NCBI GenBank assembly: GCA_964503595.1
Contig: CAZDAM010000051.1
Coordinates: 1-24,975 of the forward strand
DNA: 24,975 bases
Origin: CAZDAM01 sp964503595
GTDB taxonomy: Bacteria > Muiribacteriota > UBA6191
Direction: 5' to 3'
Positions 7,312 through 17,900 of this stretch are shown here, piece after piece. The notes beneath the pieces were generated by a model. The model saw only the letters and a list, made by a program, of their open reading frames with translations, ran no database searches and had not been told where the DNA came from. Every line of letters begins with the position of its first letter. Positions within the stretch are counted from its first letter, which is position 1. The position numbers were made by a program, and so were the translations under genes.

Positions 7312-7367
7312 AGCTCTTGAACATGGGTCTGGTTCCAGTCCCGGATTTTCTCGGTCAGGGATTTCAT
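7305..7367 (-). pseudogene. Stump of a third gene coupled to the DUF445 gene
   Basis: An ATG at 7367 overlaps the TGA of the DUF445 gene (ATGA), the same coupling as between the methyltransferase and DUF445 genes. It starts a plausible protein (MKSLTEKIRDWNQTHVQELQ). After about 20 codons the frame runs into the antisense of the LexA-like fragment, where the sequence no longer looks natural. I read this as the 5' stump of a gene whose remainder was lost when the hicAB/S24 patch was joined here. The left limit is approximate and the original function cannot be told. Confidence 0.4.
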
Positions 7368-8692
7368 GGTCTCCGGTATTTCTGAATGGTGTAGAGCATG
7401 ATGGCAAGAGCTCCGGCCAGAACGAGGCGAAAGGGAGGAAAGGCTAGGGCTAGGGCGACCAGACCTCCGAAGACGCCTCCCATGACCTGAATGAAGCGAA
7501 GCTCCTCCATGACATCCCCGGTCAGCATGTTTTCGAGCTCCTGCTCATCCATTTTATCGAGCTGGGCCTTGACGATGTGACGGATGTCCAAAGAGTGCAG
7601 GGCCTCTACAACGGCCCGGGTTGCCATGGCTTCCAGGCGATCGCTTTCCGAGGCAATTTTTTCAGGCAGGCCGTCCAGCAGTCCATCCAGCTGGTCGAGG
7701 GCACCTTCAAGAGCCTTGGGGACATGGGGAAGCATGGTCAGGACCTGTTCCTTGAGTCGGGGGCCCCAGAAATCCCGTGTCATGGCAGCCATGAATTCCG
7801 CCAGATCCAAAGAGCCGGTGAAGGAACGGATCTTTTCCTCGACCATATTGCCGACTCTTTCCTTGGTGTCCTCACTTTGGGCAATGGTTTTGAGGACTTC
7901 CATGACCATGGCTTTGAACTGGCGTCGAAACTCCGGTTTCTTGAAAGTCTCCCGAACGGTTTCTCCGGCATGTTCAAAGAAGCGTTGCAGAATCCCGCTT
8001 TCATGCAGATAGCTACGGACGATTTCCGGGCTGATCAGCCTTTCCAGAATTCCGTCGGCAATCGATTCAATCAGATCTTCACGCCTGGCCGGAATCAGTC
8101 CCTGCCACACCGGATTTGGATGGCGGGGGTGAAAGAGCATTTTGATGGCAATCCAGTTGGTACCGTAGCCAACGGCCACCGGGGCCAGAAACTGATTCTG
8201 CAGGGTGGTTGTGCTTTGGGAGAACTGAAGCCAGAGAGACATGAGGCTGAACTCTGAAAAGCCGGGATAAATCAGAAGCAGAATTTGAGCCCCGAGATCA
8301 ATGGCTTGCAACAGAATCAGAAGGGCGCAAAGGCAAAGAAGCGGGATTTCCAGACGGTTGATCTGGCGGGCCATCCGAATCGAGAGGGCATCGTCATGAG
8401 TGGGAGAGAAGAAGGAACGGTTTTCTGTCTGAGAGGGGGTTTTTGCCTTCTTTTTCAAAAGGCGGGCAAACAGGACCCCGCTCCAGCGCCTTAGAAAGTG
8501 TCCGGCTCTTGGGGCCGGACCGGTATCGGGAATTTCAATTTCAGGTTTTGGATCTTCAGAAGATTCATCTTCCGGATCGGTTTCTGGGGAATCCTCGACT
8601 TTGCTTAGGCCGACGATTTCATCTCCAAGGATGGCTTTGCGAATCCTCTCCGAGCGGCTGGCATGCTGGGATATCCACTTGATCAGACTCAT
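7364..8692 (-). CDS. DUF445 family membrane protein
   Basis: This 442-residue protein has the DUF445 (YheB/YjiN-like) signature PVAVGYGTNWIAIKMLFHPR (about residues 171-190). Membrane segments lie at about 114-142 and at the C-terminal end (about 403-437). A long, mostly helical region between them is rich in charged residues. The N-terminal 100 residues include an acidic proline-rich stretch and are unlike the family core. DUF445 proteins are membrane-anchored and of unknown role. Its ATG overlaps the TGA of the upstream methyltransferase gene, and its own TGA overlaps a further ATG, so it was the middle gene of a coupled operon. It appears intact. Confidence 0.88.
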   Translation of the reverse strand: MSLIKWISQHASRSERIRKAILGDEIVGLSKVEDSPETDPEDESSEDPKPEIEIPDTGPAPRAGHFLRRWSGVLFARLLKKKAKTPSQTENRSFFSPTHDDALSIRMARQINRLEIPLLCLCALLILLQAIDLGAQILLLIYPGFSEFSLMSLWLQFSQSTTTLQNQFLAPVAVGYGTNWIAIKMLFHPRHPNPVWQGLIPARREDLIESIADGILERLISPEIVRSYLHESGILQRFFEHAGETVRETFKKPEFRRQFKAMVMEVLKTIAQSEDTKERVGNMVEEKIRSFTGSLDLAEFMAAMTRDFWGPRLKEQVLTMLPHVPKALEGALDQLDGLLDGLPEKIASESDRLEAMATRAVVEALHSLDIRHIVKAQLDKMDEQELENMLTGDVMEELRFIQVMGGVFGGLVALALAFPPFRLVLAGALAIMLYTIQKYRRP

Positions 8693-9636
8693 AGACCCTT
8701 CTGAATCAGAATTCCTTTCAGATGTCCTTCACCCTTCATTCTGGGGTAGTCAGCCGGTTGGCCTGGCAGTTCAGAGCGCACTCTGAATCCGGCAGGAAGT
8801 TCAAACCAGTTTGAGAATTCCCATTGATTCAGACCAGCTTCATTGCAGGTGAAGAGGAGGAACCCTCCGGGGTTCAGAAGTCTCAGGCACATCTGGGCCA
8901 GATCGGGTACATCCCGCTTGAGCTGGAAAGTGACCTTGCCCTTGGAGTTTCTGGCCATTGTGGGGGGATCCACCACGATGCCGTCAAAACGGGTTTCGCG
9001 CTTGATAAGTCTTTGACAGTAGGCCGAAAAATCTTCCCGTACGATTCTGTGACCATCCATTGAAAGCTGGTTGGCCTCAAAATTGGCCTTCACCCGATCC
9101 AGGGCAGGCTGGGCAATATCCACGGAAGTGGTCTTCCACCCATGTCTGGCAAAAGCAATGCTGAAGGCACCGGTATAGCAGAATCCGTTGAGCAGATGGC
9201 CCTCAGTCCGGCCAAACTGCTCCAGAAGCCACTGACGGTTATCCCTTTGATCCATGAACAGGCCGGCATTGATGCCATGAGCAGGATTCACCAGCATGAC
9301 GAACCCGTTTTCTTCGACTTTCAGATCTTCTGGAGAAGCTTCTCCCAGATAGGGCCTGGATTCCTGCTCCTGGTAGATTCCCCGGGTGTCCCGAATCCGG
9401 TTTTTCAGATAAATCCCGCTGGGCTTGAGTTCCTGATTCAGAAAGGCTGTGATTTCAGGAATCTGTTCCAGGGTTTTTTCATCATAGGCGTGAATTACAA
9501 GCCAGCCGGCATAAAAATCGATGGCCAGTCCGGCAAGGCCGTCAGTCTCACGGTGAAAGAGTCGCACCGCCCCGTTTTCAGGCAGGGGAAAACGATGGTT
9601 CAGAGCTTTTTTCAAAATAGGAATGGTTGTGTTCAC
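8689..9636 (-). CDS. RlmI-like SAM-dependent methyltransferase without a PUA domain
   Basis: This is a class I SAM methyltransferase related to the RlmI/RlmK group of 23S rRNA cytosine methyltransferases. The N-terminal part (AVRLFHRETDGLAGLAIDFY) matches the central RlmI domain. LLNGFCYTGAFSIAFARHGW is the SAM-binding loop (numbered from GTG about 156-175), and VVDPPTMARNSKG is the DPP catalytic-pocket motif. The frame is open up to 9786, but that extension overlaps the divergent acetyltransferase gene and does not look like a PUA domain. GTG at 9636 gives 315 residues starting at the conserved region. A promoter-like pair lies just upstream, so the mRNA may be nearly leaderless. The RNA substrate is not certain. 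Confidence 0.82.
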   Translation of the reverse strand: MNTTIPILKKALNHRFPLPENGAVRLFHRETDGLAGLAIDFYAGWLVIHAYDEKTLEQIPEITAFLNQELKPSGIYLKNRIRDTRGIYQEQESRPYLGEASPEDLKVEENGFVMLVNPAHGINAGLFMDQRDNRQWLLEQFGRTEGHLLNGFCYTGAFSIAFARHGWKTTSVDIAQPALDRVKANFEANQLSMDGHRIVREDFSAYCQRLIKRETRFDGIVVDPPTMARNSKGKVTFQLKRDVPDLAQMCLRLLNPGGFLLFTCNEAGLNQWEFSNWFELPAGFRVRSELPGQPADYPRMKGEGHLKGILIQKGL

Positions 9637-9642
9637 GAAGGC

Positions 9643-9671
9643 AGTATAGCCTACCTGAAGTGCAAACCCAA
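9643..9671 (-). promoter_or_regulatory. Possible promoter of the methyltransferase-DUF445 operon
   Basis: On the minus strand TTGGGT (9666-9671) and TATACT (9643-9648) are separated by 17 bp, a sigma70-like arrangement with a good -10 and a poor -35. The expected transcription start would fall at or near the GTG at 9636, implying a very short or absent leader. The 99 bp between the two divergent genes must also hold the promoter of the acetyltransferase gene, for which I see no clear boxes. Confidence 0.35.
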
Positions 9672-9735
9672 TTTGCGCGTAGAAGCTGATAAAAGGTATC
9701 CTGTTCGTCCCACAGACAAATGAAGGAGAAACCCC

Positions 9736-10782
9736 ATGGCGAAATCCAGCGCCTCTGTTCAGTCTGCCCCGGAAACTGAAATCCAACAGGAAACAACCAT
9801 GTTAACGCCCGATGTTGAGGCACCGCCCCAGGATGAATGGAGCGGGCTTGAGCCCACCCGTAAGGGGATGGGCCTGGTACAGTTTACTTTGGATAAAGGA
9901 GTTAAGACGACGGTGGTTGGAACGGTATACGGATTGGATTTTGACATTGAGGATGAGGGCTACAAGGTCAACGCATTTTTTGATCATTACAACAAGCGCC
10001 TGAAGATTGTGGACTATGAGGCCACGGATTATCGGGCGATGCTGGGGCGGCTGGCCTGGCTTGCTGAAGCCAATGGCTTTGACAAGATTTTTGTGAAGGC
10101 GACCCGCGAGGATTTTCAGCAGTTCCTTTCTCATGGATACATGATGGAAGGGCTTCTCAAATACTATTTCCGGGGGAATGATGCTTATATTCTTTCCCGG
10201 TTTTCTTCCCAGAACCGGGTGCGCTCCGATCTTCTGATTGAAGAGGCCCGACTGATTGAAAAGCTGATCTACGACACTCCAGACAAGCCCCCCAGAAAGC
10301 TCGATCCGGAATTCTCCATCATTCGGGCAACCCATGAGCATATTCCGGCTCTGACAACCATCTACCGTCAGGTTTTTGAAACCTATCCGTCCCCGCTGAC
10401 CAATCCGGATTACATCAAATCCACCATGGAAAGAAATGTAATCTACCGCCTGGTTCTGCAAAACGATGACAATGCCGTGGCCGCCGCATCAGCCGAGATT
10501 GATTTCAAGCACTCCAACGCGGAAATGACGGACTGTGCCACGATCCCGACCATTCAGGGCAAGGGCTTGATGCAGCATCTTCTGGTGGCACTTGAGCAGG
10601 ATTTGCGTGAGAAGAAGGTGGAAACGGCCTACACCCTGGCCCGTGCGGTTTCTTTTGGAATGAATCGTGCTTTCTTCAGGCTGGGTTATGAATTTTCCGG
10701 CAGGCTGGTCAACAACTGCGATATTTTTGGCCGCTTCGAGGACATGAATATCTGGGTCAAGCGGCTGGAAGCCCAGAAATAG
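9736..10782 (+). CDS. ablB: AblB-like beta-lysine N6-acetyltransferase
   Basis: AblB acetylates beta-lysine to the osmolyte N6-acetyl-beta-lysine, after lysine 2,3-aminomutase (AblA/KamA) has made beta-lysine. Residues about 95-160 (WLAEANGFDKIFVKA, GYMMEGLLKYYFRGNDAYILSRF in part) and the GNAT domain at about 194-345 follow the family closely. Marker segments are SAEIDFKHSNAEMTDCATIP, the acetyl-CoA loop IQGKGLMQ (273-280), TAYTLARAVSFGMN and VNNCDIFGRFEDMNIW. At 348 residues it is longer than the usual 270-290, because of a Glu/Pro/Thr-rich N-terminal extension of about 45 residues. The ATG has a strong SD (AAGGAG, 9723-9728). The partner aminomutase gene is not adjacent, so the physiological role is inferred from family alone. 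Confidence 0.82.
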   Translation: MAKSSASVQSAPETEIQQETTMLTPDVEAPPQDEWSGLEPTRKGMGLVQFTLDKGVKTTVVGTVYGLDFDIEDEGYKVNAFFDHYNKRLKIVDYEATDYRAMLGRLAWLAEANGFDKIFVKATREDFQQFLSHGYMMEGLLKYYFRGNDAYILSRFSSQNRVRSDLLIEEARLIEKLIYDTPDKPPRKLDPEFSIIRATHEHIPALTTIYRQVFETYPSPLTNPDYIKSTMERNVIYRLVLQNDDNAVAAASAEIDFKHSNAEMTDCATIPTIQGKGLMQHLLVALEQDLREKKVETAYTLARAVSFGMNRAFFRLGYEFSGRLVNNCDIFGRFEDMNIWVKRLEAQK

Positions 10783-10792
10783 GGCTCTTTTT

Positions 10793-11890
10793 TCAGGATA
10801 TCCGTCTGGGCCAGGGAGCTGGCTCGAGTTTGTGCATCTGGGTTTCGATGCGGTCGAGCTCTTCCTGGTAGTTCTGATCAAAGCCCTGAGTAGAACTCAG
10901 GAGCCAGCGCATGGCCTTGAAGTCTTCCTGGCCGTTGAGCATGGTGAGCTCGCCTTCGATTCTTTCCAGAGTGTCCAGAGGCCGGATCTGGTAGGCAACA
11001 CTTAAGCCCGTGCTGCGAACGCGGTGATGGGGATCGGAAAGGGCATTTTCCAGGTAGGGCCAGTATTCTTCTTCAAAAGCAGGGGATTGAAGAACATGCA
11101 GCAGTCCTTCGAGGGCATTGGCCCGCATTCTGGCTTCGCGGTGGGTCAGAGCCTTTCTCCAGTGAGTCAGGAATCTTGAGTTCAGACGTTTCTGGCGAGC
11201 AAGGATAGCAGGAAGATTCTTGGCAAGATTGGACACCATGAAAGGATGGTTTTCGAGTTGCCAGACCAAATCGGCGGAAGCGGTAAAAAAGGCTTCCATT
11301 TCCGGGTTCTGGTGAGCATTCATGATCGAGGCCAGGCGTAGCTCAACACTCCAGCATAGCCATTCGTCCAGTTCTACGGGAGCCTGGGGAAAGCGGTTGG
11401 CGAGTTCCTGGGCCAGCACCTGACGGTCAATCGAAGGGCCAGTTCCTGAAGTTTCCTCAGAGCGTTTGCGAAATTCCTGGTCTCTTAAACGGGAGAGGAT
11501 ATAGCGGGCACGGGTACTGATTTCCGGTGTGTCGCATTGCAGGAGGGCGCGCAAAAGAGAGCGGGCTTTCTGATGTTCCGGTCGCAGTTTGGGACCAAGA
11601 AGGCAGAGAATCAGGACGATTTCTTCAATCCCGTTATCTTCTCTTGTGATTAGTTCAAAAAAACGGTCTTCCTCTCCTCCGAGACCACTGAGTTCCTCGG
11701 TGAGATGGAGGCGCTCCAGAACCTTGCCCAGCCATTCGGCATCCTCTGTTGAGACTTCTTCGCGGTTTAAGAGCTCCTCTTCAATGAAAAGGCGCATTTC
11801 ACCCGTGTCCCATCCGCCTTTTTCAAGAAAGGAAGCCAGGATTTCGCAGGCATTGGCAGTGTCGGTTTCGGATCGAATCAGGCGATACAT
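10793..11890 (-). CDS. HEAT-like helical repeat protein
   Basis: This 365-residue protein of unknown function is predicted to be all helical. Residues about 230-315 contain repeats of the HEAT type (KALTHREARMRANALEGLLHVL, then ENALSDPHHRVRSTGLSVAYQI), with the spaced D/R and A/L pattern seen in HEAT scaffolds. The first half is also helical and acidic but with less clear repeats. There are no catalytic motifs, signal peptide or membrane segments. It starts 63 bp after the stop of the KS-CLF-AT-DH-DH gene on the same strand, separated by a perfect 9 bp hairpin. It may therefore be the last gene of the lipid-synthase operon, possibly a scaffold or an unrelated passenger. It converges with the acetyltransferase gene, leaving 10 bp between stops. 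Confidence 0.7.
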   Translation of the reverse strand: MYRLIRSETDTANACEILASFLEKGGWDTGEMRLFIEEELLNREEVSTEDAEWLGKVLERLHLTEELSGLGGEEDRFFELITREDNGIEEIVLILCLLGPKLRPEHQKARSLLRALLQCDTPEISTRARYILSRLRDQEFRKRSEETSGTGPSIDRQVLAQELANRFPQAPVELDEWLCWSVELRLASIMNAHQNPEMEAFFTASADLVWQLENHPFMVSNLAKNLPAILARQKRLNSRFLTHWRKALTHREARMRANALEGLLHVLQSPAFEEEYWPYLENALSDPHHRVRSTGLSVAYQIRPLDTLERIEGELTMLNGQEDFKAMRWLLSSTQGFDQNYQEELDRIETQMHKLEPAPWPRRIS

Positions 11891-11906
11891 GAAGACCTGA
11901 AACCTC

Positions 11907-11936
11907 CGGTGACTGCTCTGTCAGAAACAGTCACCG
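11907..11936 (-). repeat. 9-bp perfect hairpin between the synthase and HEAT genes
   Basis: CGGTGACTG (11907-11915) pairs with CAGTCACCG (11928-11936) around a 12 nt loop. On the minus-strand transcript it lies after the TAG of the synthase gene and directly before a GGAGG that precedes the HEAT-like gene. No T-run follows on either strand, so it is not a standard intrinsic terminator. It could be an RNA-processing or stability element, or a partial attenuator. Confidence 0.6.
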
Positions 11937-11953
11937 AAAGGTTGTGGTTGCGA

Positions 11954-14900
11954 CTATTGTTTCATGGAAACACGCATGTTGTCGAGACTGTAGATGTGTT
12001 TTCCATCACAGACGACCCGAGCCATGGCAACGGCATAAGGGCCGTTCTGATCCTCGGCAATCTCGCGGATTTCCAGAATGTACTCGATTTCCTTGTTGTG
12101 CTGAAGAATCTGACCCCGGTACTGCCAGTCCATCCACTGATCGTGATTGATCCGGAAGTAGGCATCTTCACCCAGATTCTGATCCAGGCCCAGATAGAGC
12201 ATGTAATAGCGAAGAGCCTGAGTACAGGCATCCAGGCTGTAGCTTCCCGGGACCACGGAGTCCATGTAGAAGTGGGAATAGAAAATCCACTCGGAAGGAT
12301 CCACGGCTTTGACAACCTTGAGATAGCCTTTGCCGAAACGCCCACCTTCTGGCCTGAGTTCCACGGCACGATCAAAGAAGAGGGCTGGCCATTGAGGCAG
12401 TTTCAGCCGGGTTCCAATCTCGTGAGGAGCTGGCAGGTTTTCCTCGGTGATGACCGTGCTTTTCGCGTTGAACTCCTCAATTTTGGCCTTTTCATCGGCT
12501 TTGAGGGTCAAGCCGGGTGCGGCGGCCAGTCCATCTTTGGAGAAGAAGCCGAAATGCAGGTCCTTGCCTTCGGCAATCAGGGTGCCATCGGGCAGGGTGT
12601 AGGTTCCGTCATACTTCACCATGAAGGTATCCGGGGTGTTCACAACTTCCTTCAGAACCACGTCGGCAATGATGCGATCCTCGACGGCGAACAGATCGGC
12701 GTGGGTGATCATCCGTCCTCCGAGGTTACGGATAAAGCGATCGCTTGGACTCATCATGTCAAGTTCCAGAAGCTGGGGCAGAAGGCCACAGGGTTGCAGA
12801 ACGACTTCGTTCAGGACACAGAAAGGCAGGGTGTTGTGATGGGCCCTGAAATGCCATTCCTGAGGATCCAGATCATATTCGTTCAGAATGCGGGCTCCGG
12901 GTTTGACCAGACGCTTCTGGCCCTCAATCTCCAGAACCCTGGTGATACAGGCGTAAGGAGGATTGGGCATTCTGGAAATCTGGCGGGACTGATCAAAGAT
13001 TTTGTAGTGCTCGCCAAAATACCGGCTGGGATTTCCAACGGTCAGTTCAATCAGCTGGGTTTCATTGGTATGAACGGCCCGGCCAAAACGATCGTAGGCC
13101 TGTTCTCCGACTTCCGGCAGGGCAGGAAGTTCGGAATACCGGATTTCCCAGGCCAGATTTTCAATATGAACGACTTCCTTGCCATCGCAGTACATGATGG
13201 CATCGGCGTAGACCCTGGGACGGGATCCTGGCTCAATCTTTCTGACATGCATGATGGTATCAATGCGCTTCATGCCCGGAATCACCTGACCCCGACATTT
13301 CACCTTGATTTCTTCGTTGGGAACGGCATGAAAGACTCCGCCTCTGGCTTGAAAGCCAAAGCCGAGATAAATCATGTAAAGCCTCAGAAGCTGGGAACAG
13401 CCATCCAGCATCAGGGTTCCCGGCATCACGTTATCGGTAACAAAGTGGCTGGTGAAATACCAGTGGTTGTCATCCAGATGAAGCGTGGATTCCAGATAGC
13501 CGTAGCCATGTCTTCCTGAAGCCCGATCGATGCGGACTTCATCCATCATCAGAAGATCTTCTGTGGTGACTTTGGGAAAGAAATCCGGGCCGTAGGTAGC
13601 CGGAAAAGGCACTTCAAAACCGGGACCGAAGCAGCCGTAGACATCACCTCTGGCCAGGGCCTGGAGTTCTTCACGGTGAAAACTGTTCTTGCGGCATTCC
13701 CGCACTGGATTGTACGGAAATTCGGGAGTCCCCGGTGTCCAGTCTTCGATGATGGCATCATCCTTGGCAGCCAGTTCTTCGGGAGTGAAGTAGCCGGCAC
13801 AGCCATTCTTCCACTGAATGAAACGGCGGTTATTGGCATAACCGACACCTTCAAAGAAGAAGAGCCAGGTTCCGTTATGGTTGACGAAGCTCTTGATCTC
13901 GATTTCATAGCGCAGGGTACAGGGAGCCTCGGGCATACCATCAAAGATGGTGAAGTCGGCACCCAGCAGGCGGTAGACCCTTTCACCAGCGACTTCCTCA
14001 TCAATTCCAAGATAGGAGATCAGAAAGAGATCAGCCTGACCGGATTCAATGCTGACACAGATCGGAACATGGTTGTCCACCAGAAACCAGTCTCCCTTGC
14101 GCACGTCAAACTCGGTGACGCAGCGACCGGGTTTCATGCTTTTGGGGGTTGCATCCATGCTGACCACCCGATCCACCAGAAGATAGGGAGGAGTTGGATA
14201 GCGGGTACGGAATTTGAAGGAGTCCACTACGGAGAAATCAGGGCCGAAAACATCGGCCAGCTTGCCATCGGCAAAGGCCCGGCAATGCTCTTTGTCAAAC
14301 ATGGGATTCGGGGTGGGCATCAGGCCCTCGTCGGAATGGGTGGCATGTACAGTCAGGTGAACCGGACTGACACTGACAGGACTTGCGGGTACGGAAATAC
14401 CCTGCATATTCTGTTCCACCTGCATGAGCTGGACCTGTTCTTTTAGGAAAAGTTCCTGCTGCCTGGCCATCTTTTCCATGTATTCGAGTTGAGATGTGAC
14501 AAAAGTAGAATCTGCCATGATGCTCCTGTTTTGTGCGGGTTCTGCAATTGCCTTGGGGGCAATGCTCACCATATTCTGCACCGGGGGTACAATTTTTTGC
14601 GGAGCAGGGGTTTTTACCTGCACCGGGATGGATGGTTGTTGAATTTTCTGAGCCGGTTCAGCCTTGGGAGGAACCGGTTTCTGAGGCACTGATTTCATGC
14701 TCGGATGAACGAGAAGATCGGCCAGAGCCTTCATATCCTGCTGACCCAGAGTCCGGCCGGTTGGAAAGCTCAGCTTGCGCCCGGCTTCTTCTGGCTGTAC
14801 CAGCCAGGGTTTAAGAGCCTTGAGATTCAGTTCTCCTCCGCTTGCCAGAAGTTCGGCAAGTCCGAAAAGAAGCTGAAGTTCTTCACCCCGTTCTCTTGAG

Positions 14901-17900
14901 TTGATGCTCATGGTCCGGTAGGGGCGGTTTCCAAGAATGGACTGCACCATACGGCAGACACTGGTCTGGGGCCCAAGCTCAAGAAAAAGGCGGACCCCGT
15001 CATTGTAGGCATTTTCAATCACGGGAATGAAATCCACGTATTCGCAGCAGGTTCGGACAATATTGGTTGCCAGGGTTTCCTGATCGGGGATATAGCCCTT
15101 TCCTGTCGCGTGAGCATAGAAGATCAGATCTTCAGGAACTGTGGATGGGTTGGACCATAGGGTGTGCAGCTCTTTTTGATGATGAAGGGCCAAAGAACAG
15201 TGATAGGCCTGGGGAATTGGCAGAGGGGTGATGTGCCAGCCGCCTTTTTTGAGAAGGGGCTCAAGCCTTTCCCGAATCCCGGAAACCATGATTTCACCAG
15301 GAGCATTGAGCATGCAGAGATAGACACCGTCCACGCCTTCAGCGATTTCGGCAAAATCTTCGGGACTGGTACTCACAAGAGTGGTCATCCAGTCGACATC
15401 TCCCTGGATTTCGACATGCTTTCTCAGGGTTTTGAATTCACCGCTCAAGAAATCACTGAAGACCTTATCCTGTGTTGCCTTGGCAAAATAGGAGTCGATA
15501 TTCCAGACCCCAAGTGCGCTTAAGCAGTTGATTTCTCCCCCGGAAAAGCCAATGACGGCATCCGGGTTGAAATACAGATCCTGGGTCATGAGCTGGGTGG
15601 TCAGACACTGGAAAAAGGTGGTGGCGAAACTGATTTCAAAAACACCCAGATCATAAAGATCGACTTTTTCCTCATCCCACAGACGATGACCCAGAGCAAG
15701 CGTTTTCGCATGTGAGGTACGCTTCTGCATGGCCTTCTGAAGATTCGGCATCTTAAGCATCAATTCCCGGCCCAGATCGGCATAGAGATTGCCAAACCCA
15801 GGGTAGAGCAGAGCTGCCTTACCGTGATTGAGGATTGGATCCGGCTGGTAGAAAATGCCTCTTGGGTCCCTGAGTTCCTGTTCCGGTTTTTCGCTAAGCC
15901 AGGCCTTGGCCCGGCTCAGATGCGATGCGAATTCCTCATCAGAACGGGCAACAATTGCCAGCGTCAGATCGTTCGGTTTTCTTGAGGTGAAATCCGTTTT
16001 TGGAGCTTCATCAAGAGCCTGAATCAGTTCAGAAACACTCGATGCCCGAAAGGCGGCAATCCGGCTTTTGGAGCGCACAGAAACAATCGGAGCTTCTTCA
16101 GCCTCCATCAGATGGGCAGCCCACATCTGGTTGAGGCCCCCAAAGGAAAGACTGAGGCCTTCCCTGATCTGGTTTTTGCCATCAAGAATCCAGGGGCGGG
16201 GACGCAGTCTTTGGGAATTCCTGCCGGGATCTGCCGGCAGAAACTGCTGACTAAGGGCAAGAGTCAGGGTCGCAACGGATACCAGTCCCTGAGAACATCG
16301 ATGGGAACCCAGAAGTTCACTTGAGGAAGTCTTGAGTTCATCGGAAAGCAGATGATTCAGACTTGTGTCCCAAAGAAGAGGAGCATTCGGAGTTGCCCAG
16401 CTTCTGGCTTTTTCCAGAAGGGAGGAATCCGTGGAGCATTCCAGCCGGTTCAGGTAGGCCAGGGGCTTTTTCAGGGCGGTGGATGCGGCTTCCAGAAGAA
16501 GGACTGCTCCACCCTCGGCCTGAAGCTCCCGGCTCTGAATCCCGCTGAATTCCTCGGCCAGTTTTTCCTTGTAGTCCAGAGGAAGATCGACCGAACCCAC
16601 AATCATGTGATCGGCATCACCTCTTAAAATGGCTTCTGATGCCAGCTTCAGGGCCCGAAGACCGGCTCCTTCTTCCTGAAAGACCACATAGGAAGGAGCT
16701 CTGAGATCCAGTTCACTGCTGATCCGGTTGGCCGGGAAATTGGGAATATCCCCAATCACATCATCAGAATTGACGGGGGGGCAGATTGCATTTCTTAGGG
16801 TCTGAACCAGCTCTTCGCCCGGATTTTCATGCCCCAGGCGTTTCAGGAGACGCGGTGCCTTCAGGCGTAAGGTGTGATCCGTGATATTGGCCATGAAGCC
16901 CATCCCGACAATCACTCCGGATCGCTTGGGAGGCAGGCTGATTTTTTCCATCTGGTTTAAGAGACGGTGAGTCATGCTCAAAAGCAAAAGCTGCTGAGGC
17001 AGAAGTCTTTCTGCTTCTCTTGGGCTGATTCTGAATCTTCCCAGAACGAATTTAAGATCGGGCAGGCTTCTTCCAGAGTAAGACAGTCCGGAAGATTTTG
17101 GCCAGCGTCCCTCAGTCTGGGAAGTTTCCGGCTTCTTTGAGGATTTGAGGGCATGCAGAACTTCATGTACGTCACCGAGGTTTCCGCTGGTGATTTCCAC
17201 GGCAGTGATAGCGAGTTTTTCCGCTCTTGATCTGGTCGTAGAGAACTCGACTTTCTGCCCTTTCCATTCCTCAAAGATCACGTGGGCGTTGGTGCCCCCA
17301 AAGCCGAAACCGCTGGCGGCGGAAACACGGGGACGTCCACCACGGGGTTCCTCCCAGGAACGGGATTCCTTCAGGAGTCTTAAGGTGCTTCCTTCCAGAG
17401 CCTGGGCCGGTTCATCGTGAAGAGTCGGAGGCAGGGTTTTATGGATGACGGATTCCATAGCCTTCAGGGCGGCGGCCATACCGGCAGCACTCAGACAGTG
17501 GCCAATCTGGGATTTGATGGATCCGACAACCACCTTCTGAGTGTGCCCGTCCAGAAGACGTCGCATGGATTTGACCTCGGTCGCATCCCCAAGTGTGGTT
17601 CCGGTACCGTGACATTCAATCAGTTCGACCCGATCCAAGGAGATACCGGAAGATTTCCAGGCATTCTGCATGGCACTCAGCTGACCATCGGAGTCAGGGG
17701 CGAGGAGTCCCCCGGCTTTTCCATCACAGGAAAGGCCACCGGATCGAATCAGACACAGAATCGAATCCTTGTCACGGATGGCATCGGAAAGGCGTTTTAA
17801 GACAAAGGCACCGCCACCTTCTCCGACAACCAGACCATTGGCATTCTGGGCAAATGGGCGGCAGTTTCCAGTTGCTGAGAGGGCTCCCAGTTGGGAGAAT

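Noticed and set aside
9637..9786. N-terminal extension of the methyltransferase to 9786
   Set aside because: It overlaps the divergent acetyltransferase gene and its SD, and does not resemble a PUA or other known domain.
11909..13519. Long plus-strand ORF (536 codons) opposite the dehydratase region
   Set aside because: It is antisense to a clearly conserved synthase gene, shows no known domain, and has the look of a shadow frame.
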